A DNA stretch of 64,000 nucleotides from Aminipila sp963524205. Its GTDB lineage: Bacteria > Bacillota > Clostridia > Peptostreptococcales > Anaerovoracaceae. Both the position numbers and the translations under genes were made by a program. Shown here piece by piece: positions 42,464 through 50,735 of the stretch (position 1 is the first letter of the stretch; every line of letters starts with the position of its first letter). The notes beneath the pieces are model-generated. The model was not told the origin of the DNA and did not search any database. It saw only the letters and a program-made list of their open reading frames with translations. The DNA lies in contig CAURED010000008.1 in NCBI GenBank assembly GCA_963524205.1, positions 62,001 to 126,000 on the forward strand, in the 5' to 3' direction.

Positions 42464-44479
42464 ATGAGTATTTTTGCAATCGCAGCAGTCGCTGCAGCAA
42501 TCATTGCTCTAGTATTCGCTTATGGCCTTTCATCATGGATTAGTAAAGTTGATGAAGGCAATGAAAGAATGAAGGAGATCGCCGGATACATCAGAGAAGG
42601 CGCGATGGCATTCCTTAGAAGAGAATACAAGACAATGGTAATCGTTATTGGAGTACTATTTGTACTAATTGGTGTTGGTTTACAAAACTGGACAACAGCA
42701 ATACTTTATGTTATAGGTGCATTACTATCAGTCCTTGCAGGTTACTGTGGGATGACTGTTGCTACAAAGGGTAATGTAAGAACTGCAAATGCAGCGATGG
42801 AATCAGGCATGAGCAAGGCACTTAAGGTTGCTTTCAGATCTGGTGCTGTTATGGGTCTTTGTGTAACAGGACTTGGCCTTTTAGGATTAAGTGTAGTATG
42901 TATTGTTTTAGATCTTGCAACTGTAGTACAGTGTATCACAGGCTTTGGACTAGGAGCTTCATCAATGGCACTATTTGGACGTGTAGGCGGCGGTATTTAT
43001 ACGAAGGCTGCAGACGTTGGTGCTGATCTTGTTGGTAAGGTTGAAGCAGGTATTCCTGAAGATGATCCTAGAAATCCTGCAGTTATTGCAGATAACGTAG
43101 GTGACAACGTAGGTGACGTTGCTGGTATGGGTTCTGACCTTTTTGAATCATATGTTGGTTCAATTATTTCAGCAATTACTCTTGCAGCTGTAGCAGCGGC
43201 AAATTCAGCTGGAGCTTTCAATGAAACAGCTGCGGCTTTATTCCCACTTGCTCTATCTGCTATAGGTATTATTGCATCACTTATTGGTATTATGGGAGTT
43301 AGAGGCAAAGAGGGTGGAAACCCAGCTGCGGCTCTTAATATGGGAACATATATTTCAGGTATAATTGTAATTATTGCTTCTTTTGTATTATCAAAGACAA
43401 TGTTAGATAGCTACAACTACGCTATCGCAATCATAGCAGGTCTTATCGTTGGTATTGCAATTGGTAAGATTACTGAGATTTACACTTCTGCTGATTATAA
43501 GCATGTAAAGAACATTGCAGAACAGTCACAGACTGGTGCTGCTACTACAATTATATCCGGTCTTGGCGTTGGTATGTTATCAACAGTATGGCCAATTATA
43601 TTTATCGCAATTGGTATTTATTTTGCATACCAGTTCGCTGGTTTATACGGAATTGCACTTTCTGCAGTAGGTATGCTTTCAACTACAGCTATGACTGTTG
43701 CAGTTGACGCTTATGGTCCTGTATCTGACAATGCTGGTGGTATTGCAGAAATGAGTGATCTACCACATGACGTTAGAGGTATTACGGACAAGCTTGATGC
43801 TGTAGGTAATACAACAGCTGCTATTGGTAAAGGATTTGCAATTGCTTCTGCTGCACTGACTGCACTTGCACTATTTGCTGCCTATGCAACAGTTGCTGGT
43901 CTAACTAATATTAGTTTACTTGACCCAATCGTAATTATTGGATTGTTCATTGGAGCTATGCTGCCATTCTTATTCTCAGCTATGACTATGAATTCAGTTG
44001 GTAAGGCTGCTAATCAGATGATTGAAGAAGTAAGAAGACAGTTCAGAGCTGATAAGGGAATCATGGAAGGAACATCAAAGCCTGACTATGCGAGATGCGT
44101 AGATATTTCAACAAAGGCTGCACTTAAGGAAATGGTCGCTCCGGGTTTACTTGCAATTATTGCTCCTTTAGCAGTAGGTATTGTTCTTGGTACTGAAGCA
44201 CTAGGTGGTATGCTTGCTGGTTCGCTTTCTGCTGGTGTATTATTAGCTATTATGATGGCTAACGCTGGTGGTGCTTGGGATAACGCAAAGAAGTATATTG
44301 AAGAAGGAAACTTTGGTGGTAAGGGTTCAGAACCTCATAAGGCTGCAGTTGTTGGTGATACAGTAGGTGACCCATTCAAAGATACATCTGGTCCATCAAT
44401 CAATATCTTAATTAAGCTTATGACAATCGTATCAGTAGTGTTTGCTCCTTTATTCGTAGCTATTGGTGGATTAATCTAA
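42464..44479 (+). CDS. hppA: Membrane-bound ion-pumping pyrophosphatase, K+-dependent type
   Basis: This integral membrane pump of 671 aa and about 16 helices hydrolyses pyrophosphate and exports H+ or Na+. The substrate site residues are in DNVGDNVGDVAGMGSDLFESY, DNAGGIAEM and GDPFKDTSGPSINILIKLM. In GNTTAAIGKGFA (448-459) Ala452 and Gly455 occupy the positions that are Lys and Thr in K+-independent pumps, so this is the K+-dependent class, which includes the Na+ pumps. Whether it moves Na+ or H+ is not settled here. A strong terminator follows. Confidence 0.96.
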   Translation: MSIFAIAAVAAAIIALVFAYGLSSWISKVDEGNERMKEIAGYIREGAMAFLRREYKTMVIVIGVLFVLIGVGLQNWTTAILYVIGALLSVLAGYCGMTVATKGNVRTANAAMESGMSKALKVAFRSGAVMGLCVTGLGLLGLSVVCIVLDLATVVQCITGFGLGASSMALFGRVGGGIYTKAADVGADLVGKVEAGIPEDDPRNPAVIADNVGDNVGDVAGMGSDLFESYVGSIISAITLAAVAAANSAGAFNETAAALFPLALSAIGIIASLIGIMGVRGKEGGNPAAALNMGTYISGIIVIIASFVLSKTMLDSYNYAIAIIAGLIVGIAIGKITEIYTSADYKHVKNIAEQSQTGAATTIISGLGVGMLSTVWPIIFIAIGIYFAYQFAGLYGIALSAVGMLSTTAMTVAVDAYGPVSDNAGGIAEMSDLPHDVRGITDKLDAVGNTTAAIGKGFAIASAALTALALFAAYATVAGLTNISLLDPIVIIGLFIGAMLPFLFSAMTMNSVGKAANQMIEEVRRQFRADKGIMEGTSKPDYARCVDISTKAALKEMVAPGLLAIIAPLAVGIVLGTEALGGMLAGSLSAGVLLAIMMANAGGAWDNAKKYIEEGNFGGKGSEPHKAAVVGDTVGDPFKDTSGPSINILIKLMTIVSVVFAPLFVAIGGLI

Positions 44480-44508
44480 CACATATAATAAATCTAGTCG
44501 ATTTTTTT

Positions 44509-44539
44509 ATACCGCTTCGCAAGAAGCGGTATTTTTTTT
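44509..44539 (+). terminator. Rho-independent terminator of hppA
   Basis: A perfect 10-bp stem (ATACCGCTTC / GAAGCGGTAT) with a GCAA loop is followed by eight T. Confidence 0.92.
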
Positions 44540-44589
44540 AGGGATAATAAATTTTATATTTAATAGTAAAATGAAAGAAGTGAAAGAAT

Positions 44590-45321
44590 ATGGAGAAAAG
44601 GTTTTACAGGGCAAAAGTTTTAGTTACAGGGGCTTCCAGAGGCATTGGATTTGCTATAGCCAAAATGTTTGCACAAAATAATTATATGGTATATGCAAAT
44701 TATAATAAAAATTATAATGAGTTGAATCTTCTTGAAAATGATGTGAAAAAAGAGGGGCATACGATTATTCCTATTCAGGCTGATGTTTCTAAAAAGGGTG
44801 ACGTGGAAGCAATGATGTCAGAGATAGGTGGGGTGGACATTCTTATAAATAATGCAGGAGTTTCACAATTTAAGCAGTTTATAGATATGACAGAAGAGGA
44901 TTGGGACAAAATGCTGTCAATAAATTTAAAATCTGTGTATTTATGTACCCAAGGTGTAATAAAATATATGCTTAGGAATAAGAGTGGCAAAATCATTAAC
45001 ATTTCTTCTATCTGGGGTGTTACTGGTGGAGCTTGTGAGGTACATTATTCAGCGGCTAAAGCAGGAATTATAGGCTTTACAAAAGCTTTGGCAAAAGAAA
45101 TGGCTCCTTCTGGAATACAAATTAACTGTATAGCACCAGGTGCTATTGATACGGATATGAATAAAGAACTAAGTAAAGAAGATAAAAGGCTTTTAATGGC
45201 GGAAACTCCAATGGGAAAGATGGGCAGACCTGAAGACATAGCAAGGGCAGTTCTTTTTTTAGCTGAGGATGAATTTTCAACAGGTGAGGTTATAAATATT
45301 AATGGAGGATTGTATATCTAG
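44590..45321 (+). CDS. SDR family oxidoreductase, FabG-like
   Basis: This 243-aa classical short-chain dehydrogenase has TGASRGIG, NNAG, the catalytic Ser in NISSIWG, and YSAAK with catalytic Tyr and Lys. It ends NGGLYI, much like 3-oxoacyl-ACP reductase. It stands alone, away from any fatty-acid synthesis genes, so it may be a FabG paralogue with another substrate. A short ribosome site (GAAAG) is upstream, with no strong promoter evident. Confidence 0.85.
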   Translation: MEKRFYRAKVLVTGASRGIGFAIAKMFAQNNYMVYANYNKNYNELNLLENDVKKEGHTIIPIQADVSKKGDVEAMMSEIGGVDILINNAGVSQFKQFIDMTEEDWDKMLSINLKSVYLCTQGVIKYMLRNKSGKIINISSIWGVTGGACEVHYSAAKAGIIGFTKALAKEMAPSGIQINCIAPGAIDTDMNKELSKEDKRLLMAETPMGKMGRPEDIARAVLFLAEDEFSTGEVININGGLYI

Positions 45322-45554
45322 AAATATCTAGAAAACAAATTCTGAAACTGTATATATCAAAATAAATAATTAAAAATTACAATACCTATAAAAATCCAAA
45401 ATAAAGCAATAAAAACTCGAATTGTATGTATTAAAATAGTTGAAATTGCATATTTTAAAAATATCAATAAGGCGTATAATAATAAATGTAAGAAAATTGT
45501 TATGGGTGGTGCGCGCAAACTCATTTAATTAAAAATTGAATGGAGAAAATAACG

Positions 45555-46433
45555 ATGGGTGAGAACAATAGATATGAATTAAATAAGCAGTTGGCACAGA
45601 TGTTAAAAGGTGGAGTAATTATGGATGTCACAACCCCTGAGCAGGCGAAAATTGCGCAGGAAGCTGGTGCATGTGCAGTCATGGCACTTGAGAGAATACC
45701 GGCCGATATTAGATCTGCAGGTGGAGTTTCCAGAATGAGTGATCCTAAAATGATTAAAGGCATTCAAGAGGCTGTAACTATACCTGTTATGGCAAAGTGC
45801 AGAATAGGCCATTTTGTGGAGGCTCAGCTTCTTGAAGCTATGGAAATAGATTATATCGATGAAAGCGAAGTCCTTTCACCGGCTGATGACGTATTTCATA
45901 TTGATAAAACAAAATTTGAAGTCCCTTTCGTATGTGGCGCAAAGGATTTAGGAGAAGCCCTTAGAAGAATTAATGAAGGGGCATCTATGATTAGAACAAA
46001 AGGAGAACCAGGAACCGGAGATATAGTTCAGGCTGTAAGGCATATGCGTATGATGAACAGAGAAATTGCCAGGATTCAGAATACCAGAGAAGATGAACTA
46101 TTTAATATAGCTAAGGAATTACAAGTGCCCTTTGACTTAGTTAAATATGTACATGAAAATGGTAAACTTCCTGTTGTTAACTTTGCAGCAGGCGGAGTAG
46201 CAACACCTGCCGATGCAGCACTAATGATGCAGCTTGGAGCGGAAGGCGTTTTTGTAGGCTCCGGAATATTTAAGTCAGGAAATCCGGCAAAACGAGCAGA
46301 GGCAATTGTTAAGGCGGTTACAAATTATAGGGATGCAAAATTAATAGCACATTTATCAGAAGACTTGGGTGAAGCAATGGTTGGCATTAATGAACAGGAA
46401 ATAGAGCTATTGATGGCAGAGAGGGGCAAATAA
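45555..46433 (+). CDS. pdxS: Pyridoxal 5'-phosphate synthase, lyase subunit
   Basis: This subunit condenses ribose 5-phosphate, glyceraldehyde 3-phosphate and ammonia into PLP. The 292 aa contain GGVIMDVTTPEQAKIAQEAG, VMALERIPADIR with the Schiff-base Lys region KCRIGHFVEAQ, and AAGGVATPADAALMMQLG. GGAGA at 45542-45546 places the start at the ATG at 45555, not the ATG five codons earlier. The 233-bp spacer upstream is very AT-rich. A TATAAT occurs near 45475, but I see no convincing -35. pdxT follows after 1 bp. Confidence 0.96.
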   Translation: MGENNRYELNKQLAQMLKGGVIMDVTTPEQAKIAQEAGACAVMALERIPADIRSAGGVSRMSDPKMIKGIQEAVTIPVMAKCRIGHFVEAQLLEAMEIDYIDESEVLSPADDVFHIDKTKFEVPFVCGAKDLGEALRRINEGASMIRTKGEPGTGDIVQAVRHMRMMNREIARIQNTREDELFNIAKELQVPFDLVKYVHENGKLPVVNFAAGGVATPADAALMMQLGAEGVFVGSGIFKSGNPAKRAEAIVKAVTNYRDAKLIAHLSEDLGEAMVGINEQEIELLMAERGK

Positions 46434-46434
46434 A

Positions 46435-47010
46435 TTGAGAATAGCTGTATTGGCAGTTCAGGGTGCTTTTATCGAACATGAAATAGTACTTCATGATTTA
46501 GGTGTAGACTGTTTTGAAATTCGTCAGAGCAGTGATTTACTACAAAATTTTGACGGGTTGGTTTTACCAGGTGGTGAAAGTACCGTAATGGGAAAGTTAT
46601 TAAGAGAATTAAATTTATTTGAGACCTTAAAGGATAAAATTGAACAGGGTACACCTGTTCTGGCAACATGTGCAGGATTAATATTGCTGGCGGATAAACT
46701 TGAAAATGATAAGACAAGGCATTTTCAAACATTGCCAGTAACAGTTAAGAGAAATGCCTATGGAAGACAGTTGGGAAGCTTTGAAACTGTAGAGGATATG
46801 AAAGGAATAGGAAAAGTACCCATGACTTTTATCAGGGCACCGTATATTGCAGAAACCATACGTGACGTTGAGGTACTTGCAAAAGTGGATAAAAAAATAG
46901 TAGCAGTACGTTATAAAAATCAACTGGCTATGTCTTTCCATCCTGAACTGACTAAAGATACTTCCGTACATAGATATTTTGTGCAGATGGTTGAAAATAG
47001 AATAAATTAA
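46435..47010 (+). CDS. pdxT: Pyridoxal 5'-phosphate synthase, glutaminase subunit
   Basis: This amidotransferase supplies ammonia to PdxS. The 191 aa match the family: VLPGGEST, the nucleophile in PVLATCAGLILLA, and the His-Glu pair in MSFHPELTKD. The start is TTG, with GAGGGG about 9 bp upstream inside the pdxS end. It closes the pdxST operon at a perfect terminator hairpin. Confidence 0.96.
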   Translation: MRIAVLAVQGAFIEHEIVLHDLGVDCFEIRQSSDLLQNFDGLVLPGGESTVMGKLLRELNLFETLKDKIEQGTPVLATCAGLILLADKLENDKTRHFQTLPVTVKRNAYGRQLGSFETVEDMKGIGKVPMTFIRAPYIAETIRDVEVLAKVDKKIVAVRYKNQLAMSFHPELTKDTSVHRYFVQMVENRIN

Positions 47011-47016
47011 AAAGAT

Positions 47017-47059
47017 AAAAGAGTTGTCCAAATAAATTTTTTATTAAGACAACTCTTTT
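47017..47059. terminator. Terminator after pdxT
   Basis: A perfect 12-bp stem AAAAGAGTTGTC / GACAACTCTTTT with a 19-nt T-rich loop. Confidence 0.8.
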
Positions 47060-47087
47060 GTTTGGTTAAATACTATTCAAATTGATA

Positions 47088-47120
47088 TTGACATTTATAA
47101 CTGTAACAAATAAAGTTATA
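47088..47120 (+). promoter_or_regulatory. Promoter and inverted-repeat operator candidate for the CXXC/ferredoxin operon
   Basis: TTGACA (47088-47093) is 17 bp from TAAAGT (47111-47116). Overlapping spacer and -10, TATAACT (47096-47102) and AGTTATA (47114-47120) form a perfect 7-bp inverted repeat with an 11-bp gap, which suggests repressor control. Confidence 0.45.
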
Positions 47121-47148
47121 ATCAAATAAAAGGAAGGACTAAACCCAA

Positions 47149-47286
47149 ATGAAAAAGAATTTTATTGGAGGCATTTTTTTTGCTATAGGAATATTATTTA
47201 TTATTATTGGAGTAGTAGATGGGGAAAGTGCTGTAGTATTACAGAAAGCTATTAGAATATGTCTGGAGTGTATTGGAATTGGTTGA
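47149..47286 (+). CDS. CD1871A-family small membrane protein with CXXC motif
   Basis: This 45-aa protein is one hydrophobic helix (about residues 5-23, IGGIFFAIGILFIIIGVV) followed by a short segment ending QKAIRICLECIGIG with Cys38 and Cys41 as C-x-x-C. Both the size and the C-terminal ICLECIGIG fit the clostridial CD1871A family, whose function is unknown to me. AGGAAGGA lies about 11 bp upstream of the ATG. The next gene, a polyferredoxin-like membrane protein, starts 14 bp before this one stops, so the two are translationally linked and the small protein probably acts with it. Confidence 0.8.
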   Translation: MKKNFIGGIFFAIGILFIIIGVVDGESAVVLQKAIRICLECIGIG

Positions 47287-48154
47287 TTTAATAGTAAAAT
47301 TAAAAGAGCATATAAGAACTGTAGTGCAGATTTCATTCACAGCCCTGACAAATGGATATGTTACAGGATTTAAAAATGGCAGAATATATCAAGGGAATTT
47401 GAAGGAGGCATGTGTTCCAGGACTAAACTGCTATTCATGCCCTGGAGCCTTAGGTTCTTGCCCTATAGGGGCTTTGCAAGCCGTTTTAGGAAGTTCAAAT
47501 TATAAGTTTTCTTTTTATACAGTGGGATTTTTGTTTGCCTTTGGAGCTGCTTTTGGAAGATTTATCTGTGGGTGGCTTTGTCCATTTGGATTATTTCAAG
47601 ATTTACTTTATAAAATACCATTTTATAAAAAAATAAAGAATCTTCCAGGACATAAATATCTTAGATATTTAAAATACATAGTTTTAACAGTATTTGTGGT
47701 AATTCTGCCATTAGTTGTAGTAGATATAATAGGACAGGGGAATCCTTGGTTTTGTAAATTTATCTGTCCTTCAGGGACATTAATGGGAGGCTGGACCTTG
47801 GCATTATTAAATCCAAGTCTGGGTGAAGCAATGGGATGGCTGTTTACATGGAAGAGCCTCATATTAATTTTAGTAATAGTGTTGTCATTGATTTCTTATC
47901 GACCATTTTGCAAGTATTTATGTCCTTTAGGAGCCATTTATGGATGCTTTAACCCCATATCGTTTTATCGGTTTAATATAAATCAGAAAAAATGCACGAA
48001 GTGTGAAAGCTGCAAGATAGCATGCCCGGTTGAAATACCGGTGTACGAAAAACCAAATAGTTTTGATTGTATACGCTGTGGTAAATGTATAAAAGCATGT
48101 CGTCAGCATGCAATTAGATCTACTATGGATAAAAATAGCAAGTGTAAAGAGTAA
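47273..48154 (+). CDS. Polytopic 4Fe-4S membrane protein, NapH/YccM-like
   Basis: This 293-aa membrane protein has about five helices and many cysteines. An N-terminal Cys-rich loop (CVPGLNCYSCPGALGSCP), the repeated motifs CGWLCPFG, CKFICPSG and CKYLCPLGA, and a C-terminal domain with two ferredoxin sites (CTKCESCKIACP and CIRCGKCIKACR) are visible. Such proteins pass electrons across or along the membrane, but the donor and acceptor are unknown here. The start is TTG at 47273 with GGAG 5 bp upstream, inside the preceding small gene. A second in-frame TTG lies two codons later. An MFS gene follows after 24 bp. Confidence 0.85.
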   Translation: MELVDLIVKLKEHIRTVVQISFTALTNGYVTGFKNGRIYQGNLKEACVPGLNCYSCPGALGSCPIGALQAVLGSSNYKFSFYTVGFLFAFGAAFGRFICGWLCPFGLFQDLLYKIPFYKKIKNLPGHKYLRYLKYIVLTVFVVILPLVVVDIIGQGNPWFCKFICPSGTLMGGWTLALLNPSLGEAMGWLFTWKSLILILVIVLSLISYRPFCKYLCPLGAIYGCFNPISFYRFNINQKKCTKCESCKIACPVEIPVYEKPNSFDCIRCGKCIKACRQHAIRSTMDKNSKCKE

Positions 48155-48178
48155 AAGAACTTCCGGAGCGAAATAAAA

Positions 48179-49360
48179 ATGAAGACGCAAAATAAAAGAA
48201 AAAATAAAATTTTTGGACTGGGTAAAAATATTTTTTTTATTGGACTTACTAGCTTTTTTATGGATACTACAACGAAGATGATATATGCAGTGATGCCAAT
48301 GTTCTTGCTTAGTCTTGGGGCAAGCAAAATGGAACTGTCCCTAATCGAAGGTATAGCTGAAAGTACGGCTTCTATAATAAAAGCATTATCAGGATGGTGG
48401 AGTGATAAAATTCGGAGAAATAAACCATTCATGATTATAGGGTATGGCTTTACAGCTATGCTTTCCCCTTTATTTGCTTTTGCGGGATCACCTATACAGG
48501 TTCTTTTTATAAGATTTACTGAAAGAGTAGGTAAAGGAATCAGAACAGCACCGAGAGACAGCTTAATCGCTGCTTCAGCTGAAGAACATGAAAAGGGAAA
48601 GAACTTTGGATTTCACAAAGCAATGGACAACTGTGGTGCCGTATTAGGGCCCCTTGTGGCATCTGGCATTTTGTTAGTTTTCCCTGAGGATTATAGAAAA
48701 ATTTTTCTGATAGCAGCAATTCCAGGTATAATAGGTCTTGCTTGTATTATAACTTTTGTAGATGAAATAAAACAGCAGAATGTTAAGCCTTTAGGTAAAA
48801 TTACATTTAGAGATTTTTCCCTTAAATATTATGCTTTGTTAGTGATTATATTTATTTTTACTTTGGGAAATTCAACGGATGCATTACTTCTTGTTAAAGC
48901 TGCTGATGTGGGAGTCACTGCAGCATTCATTCCTATAATATATTTGATTTTTAACTCAGTTTCAGTAATATTTGCAGTACCTGCAGGAATGCTTTCAGAC
49001 AGAATAGGAAGAGAAAAAATTATTATATTTGGTTATATATTATATGCAATTATTTATTTTGGCTTTGGAAAAACAAATTCTATTGTAGTACTTGTGGGCC
49101 TATTTGCACTTTATGGTTTATATAGTGCTACCACCGATGGAATTCAAAAAGCTTTGGTGTCTGACTTAATACCTAAAGACAAAAGGGGCACGGGTTTGGG
49201 CATGTACAATTGTTTAGTTGGAATAACATTACTGCCAGCCAGCCTAATTGCGGGAGCACTATATGATAATGTGGGAAATCAAGCACCATTTTACTTTGGC
49301 AGCGCTATGGCGTTGATAGCTGCGGCGTTAATGATTACTTTTTATAGGGCAGATAAGTAA
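48179..49360 (+). CDS. MFS transporter of unknown substrate
   Basis: This 393-aa major facilitator has about twelve helices. The loop 2-3 motif (GWWSDKIRRNKPFMIIGYG) and the matching second-half motif (AGMLSDRIGREKIIIFGYI) are clear, and RVGKGIRTAPRDSLIA is typical of a prokaryotic MFS subgroup often annotated as permease. GGAG lies 13-14 bp upstream of the ATG. It appears to be the last gene of the CXXC/ferredoxin operon and ends in a terminator. Confidence 0.88.
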   Translation: MKTQNKRKNKIFGLGKNIFFIGLTSFFMDTTTKMIYAVMPMFLLSLGASKMELSLIEGIAESTASIIKALSGWWSDKIRRNKPFMIIGYGFTAMLSPLFAFAGSPIQVLFIRFTERVGKGIRTAPRDSLIAASAEEHEKGKNFGFHKAMDNCGAVLGPLVASGILLVFPEDYRKIFLIAAIPGIIGLACIITFVDEIKQQNVKPLGKITFRDFSLKYYALLVIIFIFTLGNSTDALLLVKAADVGVTAAFIPIIYLIFNSVSVIFAVPAGMLSDRIGREKIIIFGYILYAIIYFGFGKTNSIVVLVGLFALYGLYSATTDGIQKALVSDLIPKDKRGTGLGMYNCLVGITLLPASLIAGALYDNVGNQAPFYFGSAMALIAAALMITFYRADK

Positions 49361-49380
49361 ATGGGAAAAATTAAAATGCT

Positions 49381-49414
49381 ATATAGCCACTAAAAAATGG
49401 CTATATATTTTTTG
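49381..49414 (+). terminator. Rho-independent terminator after the MFS gene
   Basis: A 9-bp perfect stem ATATAGCCA / TGGCTATAT with an A-rich loop is followed by a T run at about 49408-49413. Confidence 0.85.
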
Positions 49415-49486
49415 CAATCAAACAATTAAGTTTGTATGAATAAACAAAAAAGTATAAAATATGTTGTTTAAAATAACAAAAAACCA

Positions 49487-49515
49487 TTGACTAATTAAAA
49501 AATAGGTATTATTAT
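49487..49515 (+). promoter_or_regulatory. Predicted sigma-A promoter of ilvE
   Basis: TTGACT (49487-49492) and TATTAT (49510-49515) are spaced 17 bp, 63 bp before the ilvE start. The leader is too short for a T-box. Confidence 0.6.
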
Positions 49516-49577
49516 AATATGGAATAAAACAAATTAACATATTTGAAATATATAGAGGCAAGAGAGGAAGGATAGTC

Positions 49578-50645
49578 ATGAAATGTAATTTTTCAATAAC
49601 TAAAACAACAAATCCAAAACAAAAACCAGATCCAGATACATTACGTTTTGGGCAAGTTTTTACAGACCATATGTTTATTATGGAATACAGCCCAGAAAAA
49701 GGCTGGCATAATGGCAGAGTGCAGCCATATGCTCCACTACAGATTGATCCTGCAGCAGCAGTTTTTCATTATGCACAGGAAATGTTTGAGGGGTTAAAGG
49801 CATATAAGTCAAAAGAAGGAAGAGTACTTTTATTCAGACCAGATATGAATGCAAAGAGAACTACAAATACTAATGAAAGAATGTGCATTCCACATATAGA
49901 TGAAGAATTATTTGTTGAAGCTGTAAAAGCTGTAGTGGAAGTAGATAAAGATTGGATTCCTAATAAGAAGGGGACATCATTATACATCAGGCCATTTATT
50001 ATTGCAGATGAACCATTTCTTGGAGTAAGACCTGCAGAACATTATTTATTTATGGTCATATTAAGCCCTGTAGGTCCTTATTATGCTGGAGGTCTGGCAC
50101 CAACCAAAATTTATGTTGAAAATGAATTTGTAAGAGCTACTCCAGGAGGCACAGGATTTGCTAAAATAGGGGGCAATTACGCTGCTGGACTTAGATCACA
50201 GGAAAAGGCTCATGAGAGCGGATATGAGCAAGTTTTATGGCTTGACGGTGTAGAAAGAAAATATGTTGAGGAAATTGGTACTTCCAATGCATTCTTTAAA
50301 ATCGGAGACGAGGTAATAACGGCTCCCCTTACAGGAACTATTTTGCCAGGCATAACTAGAGATTCTGTAATAAACCTTCTAAAACAATGGGGAATGAAAG
50401 TTTCTGAAAGAAGAATGACTATTGAAGATGTCTTCGAGGCTGGGAAATCAGGAAAGATGGTTGAGATGTTTGCAACGGGCACTGCAGCTGTAATATCGCC
50501 TGTAGGTGAGCTATCATGGAAAGGTGAAAAGGTTGTTATAAATAAAGGTAAGATTGGGGAACTTTCTCAAAGACTTTATGACGAACTTTATGGACTTCAA
50601 ATTGGCGAAGTTGAGGATAAACTTGGCTGGACTGTTGAAGTATAG
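49578..50645 (+). CDS. ilvE: Branched-chain amino acid aminotransferase
   Basis: This fold-type IV PLP aminotransferase for Val, Leu and Ile has 355 aa, like the BCAT group with a long N-terminal domain. It has HYAQEMFEGLKAY, the Schiff-base Lys in GFAKIGGNYAAGL, EEIGTSNAFF and the phosphate-cup ATGTAAVISPV. AGGAAGGA lies upstream. It is monocistronic between a terminator-separated MFS gene and a bidirectional terminator. Confidence 0.95.
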   Translation: MKCNFSITKTTNPKQKPDPDTLRFGQVFTDHMFIMEYSPEKGWHNGRVQPYAPLQIDPAAAVFHYAQEMFEGLKAYKSKEGRVLLFRPDMNAKRTTNTNERMCIPHIDEELFVEAVKAVVEVDKDWIPNKKGTSLYIRPFIIADEPFLGVRPAEHYLFMVILSPVGPYYAGGLAPTKIYVENEFVRATPGGTGFAKIGGNYAAGLRSQEKAHESGYEQVLWLDGVERKYVEEIGTSNAFFKIGDEVITAPLTGTILPGITRDSVINLLKQWGMKVSERRMTIEDVFEAGKSGKMVEMFATGTAAVISPVGELSWKGEKVVINKGKIGELSQRLYDELYGLQIGEVEDKLGWTVEV

Positions 50646-50681
50646 ATTTTTTCAGCACATTTTCTAAAATGCAAAAAATAT

Positions 50682-50715
50682 AAAAGCAAAGCCGTCTCCT
50701 TATGGCTTTGCTTTT
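50682..50715. terminator. Bidirectional terminator between ilvE and the DUF4179 gene
   Basis: A perfect 12-bp stem AAAAGCAAAGCC / GGCTTTGCTTTT (50682-50693, 50704-50715) with a 10-nt loop serves both convergent genes. Confidence 0.9.
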
Positions 50716-50735
50716 ACTATATTAGTGATAATTAT

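Noticed and set aside
42742..43308. Long open frames on the strand opposite hppA and inside eno, pgk and the RND gene
   Set aside because: They are antisense shadows of strongly conserved genes, with low-complexity translations and no ribosome sites.
45322..45554. A small gene or riboswitch in the AT-rich spacer before pdxS
   Set aside because: No open frame with a ribosome site and no conserved structure was found; only a lone TATAAT-like string near 45475.
49415..49577. A T-box leader for ilvE
   Set aside because: The promoter at 49487-49515 leaves a leader of about 55 nt, with no specifier or antiterminator features.
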